Positions 1 to 34,600 of a DNA stretch of 64,000 nucleotides are shown piece after piece. The translations under genes were made by a program, and so were the position numbers. Under the pieces are notes generated by a model. That model was not told the DNA's origin. It made no database searches and saw only the letters and a list, made by a program, of their open reading frames with translations. Numbering within the stretch: the first letter of the stretch is position 1; every line of letters begins with the position of its first letter. Location of the stretch: positions 2,811,001 to 2,875,000 of the forward strand of contig JAJTWR010000263.1 of NCBI GenBank assembly GCA_021613335.1. The letters run 5' to 3'. The stretch comes from Whitmania pigra. Taxonomy: Eukaryota > Annelida > Clitellata > Hirudinida > Haemopidae.

Positions 1-23169
<23,169 letters not shown>

Positions 23170-23584
23170 TTCTTTACAAATTGTCAAAAGTAACCAAATA
23201 ATTAACTTTTAAATAAAGCTTTCACTCACTAGAATTTGCTTTACAAATGACTTAAAATAAGTAACGTTCGAAAAACATTAGCCGAATAGAACTTGTTTAC
23301 TGTTGCTGGGAGGGCGAAAAACATCCCGAAAAGCACAAGCCTCACTTAGTACGGTATTTTGTGCAATTATACCCGTAAGACCTCCCATTCATTGGCTGAA
23401 ACGACTAAGGTAGCTTCCGTGCGATGGCGGCAGTCATGCGTGTTGTAGGTGTTTAAATGGCGATGGTTAGCCAGCAGCCAATCTGCATAACAAATAAACA
23501 GACGAAATTTTGGGGGTTTTTTTTTCTCTGCAACAGACAATTTTTAAGACAAGTCCAAAATGAGGAAGTCTTGGTGAAAAGCAA

Positions 23585-23590
23585 TTTATT
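23585..23590 (-). terminator. Candidate PREB polyadenylation signal
   Basis: AATAAA on minus (TTTATT on plus), about 260 bases after the PREB stop and before the myosin start at 23169. The interval 23170-23850 therefore holds the PREB 3' UTR and the myosin promoter/5' UTR; I see no other gene in it. Confidence 0.45.
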
Positions 23591-23850
23591 GTTGACGTAA
23601 ACTTTCCAATGGAATTTTTATGAGCACTATAAATAGAAATTGGAATCATTTTCAAAAATAACGTCGCAACTGAAACTTATCTTGAATCACATAAACAGGA
23701 AAGAAGAGTCTAAGGAAGAATTATCTAAGTCGATGCTGCAGAGACGAAGGCAACGTTCACGAGCAAATGAAAGCTACTCTCCAGATGTAGACGTCAACAG
23801 TTAAGTGCAGGACAATGTTCTTTACATGTTTACACGAGTCATCAGATGCA

Positions 23851-26570
23851 TTACAAATGAAAGTACTCGAGAATCTCAAACAAGTCGAATATATTCAAAA
23901 TCCACACGAACAGAAAGATGAGAAGGCAGGCCCCCAGTAGAACCCACATTACACTATATGAGGCTGCAATACAAACGTATTATTATTAGTAATTAATAAT
24001 ATTATAATCGACAATACCATTGCGCATTTGTTATCTCGACAATATGTCATGTGAAATAGAATTTCTTGTAATAAACCACAACGTGCCTTCGGTCTCCATT
24101 TGATGAGCAACAATTTGATTGTCAGCCGAGATGCTAAACATGGTGAACTCGTCGGCTACTTTCGAAGTCTTGGTTTCGGGGAGCGTGGGCGTGAATTCGA
24201 GTCCCGTGACAAAGATTTTGTGAGCAGATTGTACGTGATACAAACGCTGAAATCAATGCAATGTCATATTACAAGCGCTTCTATCCGTCAGTGTGCACGT
24301 GAAGCTACGAAGGCCAATCACCTTTATGCGTTGGTTAGGCTAGCAAAGGCTATCAACTATTTGTGCATAATTCCCTTATTCCATTTTTGAGCAATTAATT
24401 TCTGAGCAACTTAGGCATCATTAGTTAAGTGCAAGAGTGAAAGTTCAAAACTCCCACCGACCTGTAAACTGAAGGTGATGTAAACAGAAACACTCCCAGA
24501 TATTGTTCCAACTCCAAAAAAGACACCATCATTACTGCAAGATTAAAAATAACTTTCAATTCATTCTTAATTATATACAAATTATGGTGAAATGTTTTGC
24601 ATTTGTAATATTAGCTCATCTTTTGAGTGCTCAGTGTATCCAAATACAACCTGAAGGCACATTTTAATCAATCTACTATTTACATAGTTTTCCTAAATGC
24701 TTGCAGGAATACAACCCATCAAGCTAACGTGTCTGCCACTAGATATTTTTTTGTTGTAACAGTACTATTAAAAATAGGCCAATAATAATAAGCATAATTG
24801 TACTGTAAAGAAGTTAAAAAAGGTTGATGAAGATGAAAGCTTGTTCGTGTAAAAACCTGACGGCCATTGCAGAGAGGATATCAGATCCCGTGTTGACCAA
24901 CTTTAAGCAGCGAAAGGATTCGCCATCCCATTTGCTTACGAAGCTTGAAATCCTGTTCTTATCCCTTGCGATGGGAATATGAGTGGTGAGGAGGCAGTAA
25001 GCATTTTCTTTGTCTTTGATTCGGGCAAATCTGATAAATTTGTCGTGTCACGAGTGAATTTATGTTCGAGTATCTTAAAACTGCTTCATCCTTCGGCTCT
25101 AAGAAGGTACCTATGCGGGTGCTTTTTCCAATTGCAATTTGCATGCCAAACAATAGAACATCACTAGGAAGAAACAATAAGATTCTTTCACCTGCAACAT
25201 CTGAATCTGTGGCTCTTGAGATGCTCGTTGACCCAAATGAGCTGGCTGTGCTTCGAGCCATCTTTCAATTTCCAAACCACGGAATTGTTGTCCTTTGAAA
25301 CCGTGACGACCTGCATCAAAACTTTAGAAATCAATTCATGTCGATCTCCTTGAAAAACAAACCACACAAATAACAGCTGTTAAAGTTTTAAGCTTCGTAT
25401 TTAATGAACTTTATTTAAAATGATAGTACATTTTAAAGAATTTACTGAAAATTCATTGTATTTTTTTGTAAAGCATTCTCTGATGACAAACAAAGTATAA
25501 ATAATTAGCTGCAGCAACAAGAACTCACATATTTGTTGTCAGGACTGCAGTCCAAATCATCGATTTCATTGCTGTGTGACTGGACTTCATAGAGAAGTGA
25601 CAGAGAAGGGAACTACAATGATAAAATATTGTTATTATATTATGTAATTAATAATATTTAGTAACTTAAATTACATAATAAAACTATTAAATTAAATATA
25701 ATATTTAGTAATATCAGTAATAGTAATAATAGAAGTAACATAATAATTATTCAAGCATCCCTTGCAAGACTGCCTTAAAATTTTGGCATTAAAATACCCA
25801 TACATTGACAAGCAATTGAAAACCTCCCAGCATCTTAAAGTGCCTTCTGCTCCACCGGTCACAAAGCACTTGAGATCCTGTGAAAACCTGACCACCTTCT
25901 GGAAGCCTCCGTCCAAGGACTTGTCGGTAATTATTTCATCGAGCGGCTCGATTTCAAATCCGACCATCCGAGGAGCCATGTTGTGGTTTGTGGAATTCGT
26001 GAAGTTGTTTTTTCTCTTTCTTACTCCTTCTACGACTGCAATTGCACCGAATGGAATGCAAATTTAATCCAAGCTATAAGATATGAATTAAATACATTTT
26101 AAAAAATCTACCTTCTTTCTCAACTTTTGGCACCATGACCTTATATCTGAGAATGTGAACAGAACAGCTGTCTTCCATACCCGTAGCCAAATAAAAACAT
26201 TTATCCTGCGAAGCCACATCACAATTCATGACAGCCCTTGATTTGGTTTGGTAATGGTTCACTTTATGTAGAGTAAGAGAACCTTCTTTGTATTTCAGTT
26301 CATAAATATCCTAGTTTCAAGAAAATATGGCAAATCAATTTATATTTCACTAGTAAATTCAATCAACATATGTTCTGGGGTTCAATGTTTTGAAAACGAA
26401 AGGATTAGAGAACTTTAGAATCAACAGATGGTCCTAACCATGGCATTTGGAATGCCGGTTTTTGCCGAACCGCCTCCACCGGCAACCAGCAGATGCTTTT
26501 CTCCAATCATGCGAGAACAATACAATGGAAAATCCGATTTAGCAAGAGGAGTAGTCCTTTTCCGTCCCAT
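23851..26570 (-). CDS. PREB: PREB/Sec12-like guanine nucleotide exchange factor, about eight exons
   Basis: PREB (Sec12) is the ER-membrane exchange factor that loads GTP on Sar1 to start COPII coat assembly. The first exon (26439-26570) starts MGRKRTTPLAKSDFPLYC and includes the family-typical glycine loop VAGGGGSAKTG. Later exons give WD40 blades: about 26115-26312, about 25800-26030 (GGAEGTLRCWE), about 25555-25615, 25.2-25.3 kb (VSKDNNSVVWK), 24.86-25.03 kb (ending VSKWDGESFRCLK), about 24.46-24.54 kb (GVGTISGSVSVYI) and 24.06-24.25 kb (YHVQSAHKIFVTGLEF). The last exon (about 23851-23960) encodes a hydrophobic membrane anchor, LLGACLLIFLFVWIL, and ends ...EILEYFHL-stop. Order and anchor match the family. 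Frames join across introns. Nothing looks broken. Confidence 0.9.
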
Positions 26571-28582
26571 GTTTACAGTTACACAGAACAAAGTTCCAAC
26601 GGAGAAAAATATAAATAAGAGTAGACTCTTAGGTAGTGACGTTGAACGTTTTTAAAAGTTTTAAATTTAATGTATTTATATGCATAAAAATGTTCGGCAA
26701 TAACAACAATTGCTATGCACAATGTTTAAATATTAATTTTAATAAGTTTCAACCAACGCAATTAAACGTGTCCCCATCAGTATCATGGCCACGGTAGCAA
26801 ATGTTAATATAGGTTACATAACTTTTCCCTTTATTCTCTACTTAAAACCTCAAATAGCTATTTAGAACTAGTGAAAGCCTTTAAAGGCATGCGCTTAATT
26901 ATTAACTTGTTTGAAAATGTTGCCACAAAGGTTTACTTTTATATTTTTCTGTTGATATTTAACAAAAAACGTTTTCAGATCAACTAGGAATCCCTGCTCT
27001 TTTTTTATCCTCTGTACCTCATATTAGGTAGTGACATTGGCTCCGGATAATTTTTTTTTTAATTTCATCCACCGGATATTGTTATCTCGTGCCCTCGAAG
27101 TTTTGTTAACCTTAATATTATTCTGTAGGTACCCACTTGTGTAAATTTTGCATTTTTTACATAAATGCATCACGAATCCAGACTTAGTTCGAAGTCTGAT
27201 GCAAAGGACAAGTCAAACAAACAAACAAACGTTTCACAGAATTATTAAAGCGAGTACTTAATTGTATGCTGTCAGCATATTAAGATTAAGTCACTAAGTT
27301 GTTACAATTATTAATTGATTTGTAAGAAGACCCCGCCCATAATGAATTTCCTTCTCTTTCTCATTAACTTCGGATTCCTGTTTAATTTAATAATTTATAA
27401 TAATTCTGGATAATTTAATAATAGATCTCATATGAATATCCTAAAGTGATTTCTTGGAATGTTTCCTGACCTTGGAAGTGATCGAGAAATTGTCGGAATC
27501 TATTTTACATGTTGAAGTCACTAAATTATTATTTAGTTATTTTGAACAGATGGTAGATAAACCTCTTTTGTCGTGTAAATTGTGCTCTTAGTAGGACTCA
27601 AGTGGGTCCTCACTACAGCTTAAGTATATAACCAAAGTAATTTTTCTATAATGTTTTTAAGAAGTTCAATGTTCTTATCCAATCGTGGGTTGAAAAGAAG
27701 GACGACATTTTAATCTATTTCGAGGGTTCGGTAGTAGGGCTGAAAAACAGCGGCATCATTAGGGTTGGTGTCACCCGGTGAGGGAAAACTTATGGTGCCA
27801 CCCCTTAAGACATGCACCATAACCATAAGTCGGTTGTTAGTGCCAAACACAGTTCTCACAAGCAAAAAAAGATTAGCTATGAAAGTTAACCGGTTTATGA
27901 TGTTTAAGATGAGCCTAGTAGCAAAAAAGTACATCATAAAATATAAAGATTAAAATGTTGGTGTCACCCTGCGCAGTCCTCACCCCCTAGTGACACCACT
28001 GCTGAGCAACATTCCGATGATTCTGAAATAGACTGAGAAACCTTGTTTGTTCGCCACACTCATAAGTTGTTGAGGTGGTCTCAGGCTCCAACTCCAGCAT
28101 TCAAAATTATCTCACAGTCGACTAAACGATTTTGATGTGGTCCAGACGTTCTATACAGATTGGAAAAGAAGTTTCAAAGTCCTTATTTATTTGCCTCAAA
28201 ATATCTCAATCAAATGCTATTAGAACAGGTTCTCGCACTTCGTACTAAAAACAAACACATTTAATTTTAATTTCACATTCGTGTTCACATGGTCGTTCAA
28301 ACGTGGATGTTTAAAATTTAAATAAGTTAACTAATTAACTGTATAAGTTTAATTTTTTAAAGCACGATACACGCATTATTTGACCATTAAGTAATTCACG
28401 TTAATTAGCAGCTATCATTGCAAATTATGCAATTCTATTGGCCGAAGTGGAATTATAATTATGTATGAAAGGCGTGGTTAAAGAGATTCGTTTTATCATA
28501 TGATTTGAAAATTGTAAATACGGGAGTGTTCTGCGACTGAACGAGCTCGGATTGTTTTTCTTTGGAGGTTAATTGAGTTGTG
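26571..28582. other. Intergenic region between divergent PREB and FAXDC2
   Basis: About 2.0 kb between two genes that diverge, so it should hold both promoters. I see no convincing coding exon. Near 27766 and 27958 two GC-richer blocks with GGTGTCACCC and GTGACACCAC motifs suggest a decayed repeat, but I cannot name it. Confidence 0.5.
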
Positions 28583-30006
28583 ATGGAAGATGCATCGGAA
28601 ATGACTTCACCCGATTTGAAATTGATGGTGAAGAAGAGCTTTATCGACAAAGTAAAGCAACTTTGGGAATCCATTAGGATAAGTGTTTTTGTCATTGGAA
28701 CTGCCCTTATTATCTTCGTAGCGGCAAGGAATTCCATAACATGGTAAAACATATAATTTGGTTTTCAGAGAAACCTTAAATCACACGTTTTCCTGTCGCT
28801 TTCTTATCGCTAGGTATCTTCAAAGATTTTGGGGCGCTTCGGGGAATTATTGGCAAAGTAAATGGGAACCGATATACGACTTCTTTGGTGGGAATGACAT
28901 GCTTCTTGGGTTTACAGGTTCTTTGATTATTTAGATATTGCACAAGAATTTGTTTATTTGAATGCTTGTTTACTTTTGTCTAGGGATATTGGTAATTTCA
29001 AATGGAACTTTTTGTGCTGTAAACCTTTTTTTTGCTTATCTGGACTTGACTGGGCAGCCTGCTAGTTTGTTAAAGTATAAGATCCAACCAGATAAAAATG
29101 TTCCGGTACGTTGCTTGTTGAAATAATAGCTGCTCGTTAATCGATAAAAATTGATTTCAAGTAATAATAGTTCAGCTTCTTGGTTTTATTAAAAAATCAA
29201 TTTTGCTAAGGTTGACTTGGCCAAGCTGAAGAAGGCAGTTTTACAAGTGATGTTCAACCAGTTTGTGGTGGGTGTTCCCTTCATGTATATTACATTCCTT
29301 ACCATGCAATGGAGAGGATGCAGTTTTGGAAGAGAGTTGCCAACTTTCCATTGGGTCGCGGTCGAAATGACGGCTTTTGTTCTCGTGGAAGAGATTTTAT
29401 TCTACTACAGTCATAGGTTGAGATTATTTTCTCATAATTAAGAATGAAGTTATGAGCAATTGCATTCTGCAGGCTTTTCCATTATTCAATTTTCTATCGG
29501 TACATCCACAAGCTACATCACGAATGGACGGCACCCGTGGGCATAACCTCCATCTACGCCCACCCCGTTGAGCATATCTTAGCCAACATGCTACCCATTG
29601 TCATGGGACCTATCCTCATGAAGTCTCACATTGCTACTTCGATCATGTGGTTCACAGTGGCTCTTGTATCTACGTCCATTTCTCACTGTGGTTATCATCT
29701 CCCCTTTCTTCCTTCCCCAGAAGCCCATGATTTCCATCACCTCAAGTTGGTTGCAAATTGAATTCAAGTTGTTCGAGTCTCATGAATTTGATATTTTCTA
29801 GATTTGTGAACAACTACGGCATGCTCGGAGTGCTGGATAGATTGCACGGAACGGACAGACTGTTCAGAGCGTCAAAAGCTTACGAACGTCACATCATGTT
29901 GCTCGGATTTGTTCCGTTGTCTCAACAGTTCCCCGACGATTCTAAGAAGGAAAAGTCAAAATGTCACCTGGGCAAGGATAATGAGCTCGCAAACACTGTC
30001 TTCTAA
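28583..30006 (+). CDS. FAXDC2: FAXDC2-like fatty acid hydroxylase (sterol desaturase superfamily), six exons
   Basis: This is a membrane di-iron oxygenase family of the ER. FAXDC2 has been linked to sterol metabolism, but the substrate here cannot be read from sequence. Exons: 28583-28743, 28814-28917, 28984-29105, 29211-29416, 29473-29745, 29802-30006; all have GT/AG borders and sum to 1071 bases (356 residues plus stop), in frame throughout. The three histidine boxes are complete: HRLFH (split across the exon 4/5 join), HKLHH and HDFHH, followed by RLHGTD near the C-terminus. Hydrophobic segments near the start (SVFVIGTALIIFVA), in exon 3 and in exon 5 fit a multi-pass protein. An AATAAA follows 56 bases after the stop. 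Confidence 0.93.
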
Positions 30007-30061
30007 CTCTTGGTTTTCAGTCGATGTTGAGTCGCAACTGTGATTTTTCTTGCAGTTTTGC

Positions 30062-30067
30062 AATAAA
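30062..30067 (+). terminator. FAXDC2 polyadenylation signal
   Basis: AATAAA located 56 bases after the FAXDC2 stop codon, a normal spacing for a short 3' UTR. Confidence 0.7.
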
Positions 30068-31464
30068 ATATGATTCGCCACCTTGATTTACTCAGTAGTT
30101 ATTAGAACATATTCTTAGATTTCCTAGGAGATGTACTTTGTTTTGCAAAACTTGCGTTTCTTGGCGAACTCGGTAGATGGATTATTAACATTTTACAGTT
30201 GAATGTTTGTGATGCTCCAAAATAAAAGCTTACAAAATTCTGATCATGATGTTTGACAACAATTACAAATACAATTAATATGTATTGGTAGATCTTGATT
30301 ATGATATTCTGATGTCGCTTTTCTGCGGTCGGTGAGGGTCGGAGCCAGGAACGTCGTTTTGAGGAACGACCAAAAACAAGAAAGGTCATTTGCCTCCTTT
30401 TGAAAAGTCGTCAGTGGCCGGAGTAGTTATCGAGTACTTTAATTAATACATTAAATTAGTTAATAATTATTAAGTTGAACGTTGCTTAATTAAGGCTAGT
30501 TAAGTTATTGCTGTCAGAGTTACAAACGAGCTGTTAAAAAAATTGAAATTTGAAAAGCTACGAACGTGTTTTGAAGCACGTACTAATATTTAAAAAGTAA
30601 TTGTTGACATTAAATTGAGCGACCTAATGATCACAGCACGTGAACAATCGATCATGATCAAGTCCTATCAGGAGACGTTTGATAAGCCACGAAAATGTTA
30701 TTGACTCAATCACTAATGATGAAAATCGCTCACTAACAACGCAGCTAACGTCAGTAATTATTTATTGCGACGTCAAAAATAGCTTCGACATTCGGGGTCA
30801 CAAGATAGAGCGGTTTGCGATATCAACGCCAGTTTTACTGCTAGATCGATTGATTTCAGTGCGCAATGACATTATTGAAATTTCTAATTTTTCGCATCAC
30901 ATTCTTCACTGAAACTTTCTTCAACATGGTTCACGTAACCAGGAAAGGGGAGGGGAATAGTGGAGGCTGTTGCCCACTGACTTATGGCAGGAAGCAAAAA
31001 GTCACCTCATCAAGAATTTGCACCAAATGCAAAATGATGTCTTCTCTGTACCTTTTTTCTTCTTCATCTACAGTAATTGATCATTTTTGCCGACGGCATA
31101 TTTCAACGCAACACGCATTAGCCCTTCACCAATTTTTGTTTTGAGCTGGTTAACCCAATAGAGTCTCCAGAAAAGCGATCTATAGAGACACTCAAACCCT
31201 AGGGCTCATATCGACCACTGCTTTCAGCGGAATAATACTTCGCATTACTGGTCCACAAAATTATTTCGTTCAATAAAATAACAAAACAATGGGTAGGGAC
31301 AGGTACGTCATTTCAGTTTTTTAACAATAACAATAAAAAAAAATAATAAAAATAATAATACGGTGCATTTGTATAACGCCATAAATGTCAGGGGCGTTCA
31401 ACTATTCGTATAGCCCTTTGGGCAAAGTAGAATCATGACATGGTTGATGCAACAAAGCAAAAAC
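30068..31464. other. Intergenic region between convergent FAXDC2 and BPTF
   Basis: No convincing exon. Short open frames near 30.7-31.1 kb have no recognisable motif. A SINE fragment lies at 31320-31440. Confidence 0.45.
31320..31440 (-). mobile_element. SINE 3' fragment (minus) with AAT-rich tail
   Basis: On minus the order is CCCCTGACATTTATGGCGTT, then ACAAATGCACCGTATTATTA, then an ATT-rich tail. This resembles the body and tail joins of the copies at 20373 and 47955. The head is missing. Confidence 0.42.
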
Positions 31465-31470
31465 TTTATT
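31465..31470 (-). terminator. Candidate BPTF polyadenylation signal
   Basis: AATAAA on minus about 195 bases after the BPTF stop at 31664-31666. Confidence 0.45.
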
Positions 31471-31663
31471 GTCTAAATCTACCTCAAAACAAAGAAAACA
31501 ATACATAATTTAACAACATATCGTTGGCATTTCGAAATCATGCCCCAACTGCGTGAACAAACACCAAACTTCAACTTTTTAAAAATAAAACAACATTTTC
31601 ATCATCAGCAGTAGCATTATAATATAATTACCAATCTGTAAATATTTTTCACACAAACTCTTT

Positions 31664-34600
31664 CTAGAGTCTTTTCCTAAGTTTTATGAGTTTTGAGAGA
31701 AACATGCTCTGGAGTCTGTTAGCATTTTTGTAATCGACAGACTGCTTTAGACTGTAGTAACGGAGGTCGCTGAAGAACCCTTCAAAATCTTCAACAAATT
31801 CTTCGATTGTTTTGTAACTTCTTATCAAAAGCTTTTCCTCAATAAAGTTGAAACCTGCATCGATTTAAAGGTAAGCACCAAGTAATGTTAATGTTGTTGA
31901 AAAGTTGTTGTATAAAATAATAAAATACAAGATGTGTTCCAGACCTCTCTTGTTCTTTTGAATGGAATCATCGAGAAATGCTTGTGAAATTGGAAGGTCC
32001 TTAATTAAAATAGATGTTTAGTTAAAAGCGTCCAATGTGTAAGAATAATAATAACAACAATAATAGTAAGAATATTCATAGCACTGTAAGTGTAAGAGTG
32101 AGAGGATTGAGACCATTTATATTAGTGCTATCCTCTTCAAGCATTTGCAACGTTACAAGCTGGGTTGCGAACGGAACACACAACGACATCGCTCGCACGA
32201 ACGCAACCCTCTGAAGTAACCCGCATTCCGAGTCACCTTAAGAAGTCATTTGCATGTAATAATTGAGTCAACAATTAACCTTAAGTTCATTGAGAAGTTG
32301 AAGAAGTTTGAAAGAATGTTCCTCTTTCATGGAAGGTTCTTCTGATTTCAAGCACCTGGACTTGCAGTTTGGGCACTTGAACGACTCCAACCTCTGAGCC
32401 TCCGTGGCCAAAACTCCGACGCACTCTCCATGAAACCAGCCAAAACACTCGTCGCAGCCGATGTAAAACCTGATTACGGAATAAGCCCTTTCACTTTTCA
32501 GCATTGTAAAATGCTAAATTTAAATTTTAAATTTGCAGAAATGCTAGTGTGCAGCAATCAACAACAATCCCATAAAGCAGAACTTAAGTGCAAGCAGTAG
32601 GTTTACTTCGTTTCATCGTACGGGGTCCTGCAGAGACAGTGCAACTGGTTGGATGGTTGTTGGCGACACAACTCGCAAATGTATTTGTCCCGCAAGGATG
32701 CCTGTTCGGGGGTGAGCCCCACGCAGACTCCGTGATACCAACCGCCACAATTGTTGCAACCGATATAAAATCTAAAATTCGAACGTACGTAACTCTGGCA
32801 ACGGGTGGATTGTCGGATGATATGTTACATTATAATGATATGTGAACGTCGTATAACTTTGAACAATTGAATAACAACATTTAGCAGAGCTATGGTTGCT
32901 TACTTGGTGTTGTCGTACGGTGTTCTGCACAGACAATGCAGCTTTGCATCTTCATCTTTTGTGCTGTCGTCAGATCTTGAGGACTTTTCAGTCTTCACTA
33001 TTTTTTTTGATCCAGAGCTGGAATCACAGTATGAAGGGTTATTAAATTATTATTAGATGGTAATAAAATAATACTAACAAATACACTTTCATTTTATAAG
33101 AATACAAATATTATTAACTTGAGTCATATTAATAATAAATGTTAATGATATTAATATTAATATAACTAAATGAATTCCATAATTCATTATTTCTCTCACT
33201 GTGAATCTTCACTGGAATCTCTTTTTCTCTTCCTATTTTTTGATGACGGAGAGGATTCCATGAAGTCGATGTCGCTATTGTTGTCTGCAACACCGTCAAC
33301 GTTGGGTGAATCGAACATGTTCATTCTTCGAGGGACAACATTTGCCGGAGAAAATTGACCGACGGTGATGATCGGTCGTTGTGGCGGATCCTTTGCCGGA
33401 GTCGGGCGACCGGAAGGACAAGAGATCTTGGATACGTTCGGAGGGGATTTCGTTCGCGGACTTGTCGTATTTTTTGAAGGTTCTGGAGTGAGTTGTAACT
33501 TCATCTGCTTCCCTTGGTCCCTGTCGCAGAACTTTGAAGAATCCATTAAATTCGCTACTGAATTTGCACCGTTATTGAATTGCGTTGCCTTCGTCGGAGT
33601 GGAAGCACCGTTTGCAAGCGATTCCGACACGTTGTCAGGAGGCTTGCAGTCCTTGTGATGAAAATTGAATTCGGACATCGCGATCTTCTTTTGGAATACG
33701 TCCTTCAGCCCTGCCAGAATTTTTGTCGTGTGCTCGTTCACTTCCGTCTGAATGCTCTGGCACTCCATTTCCTTAGGAATCAATTCTTTCTCTTCTGCCT
33801 CGCCTGATTTTTTATGGACCGCTCGATCTGAGATTTGTTCGTCAAGACTCGCATCTTGTTTTGTGGCTCGTGGATCGGTGCGAGCGGTCGATTGATTGTT
33901 CGTTTGGAGAGATTTTTTTGAGGAATGTGTGGGAGATACAATTATTTTGATTTTCCCTCCTGGGAGGTGAACAGCTTCTTGACCTGAAATGAATCATAAT
34001 TCGCTACAACCGATAGCTTGCTAAAATAACATTAATAAATCGTATTTTGATCTGCTTCCATTACAAGAATCTAGAAATGTCGAATATTTAGGTAATGATT
34101 CACTCAAAAGCAATGTGAAGGCAAAAGTTTAATAAATAATTAGCACCATTATAATAATTTATTCCAAGTTCAGCCTAACCTTCCTTCAGACCAAGAACTT
34201 CGAGCTTCCCGTCGGGGCTCTTGATGACGCTGATGTGCTTGAGAAGTTCATTCATGCAGAGACCTGACTTGCTATTGTCTACGACCGAATGATTATATTA
34301 TATATTATATCGGGATTAATTGAAATCAATCCTATCAAACGAATGTTATGCTAATTAATTAGAACAATTCAAGTCTCAGAGACGCTTATCCATTGAAAAA
34401 TTGCTAATATTTATATTTGATATTATTAATATTCGTTGACGTACTTGAACCACCACCAGTCTGGAGAACCTTGATCGGAAGTTCTTTGGTCTGAGGCGAT
34501 GGGACACTCTGGTTGTTATAAAATAAACTCTACAAACCACATGTTTCATTGATTATAAACAAATTAAGTGCTAAAAAATGCTACCAATTGAGTCAATTAT

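Noticed and set aside
27710..27953. Overlapping frames near 27.7-27.95 kb
   Set aside because: Open on both strands, no motif; probably part of a decayed repeat with GGTGTCACC blocks.
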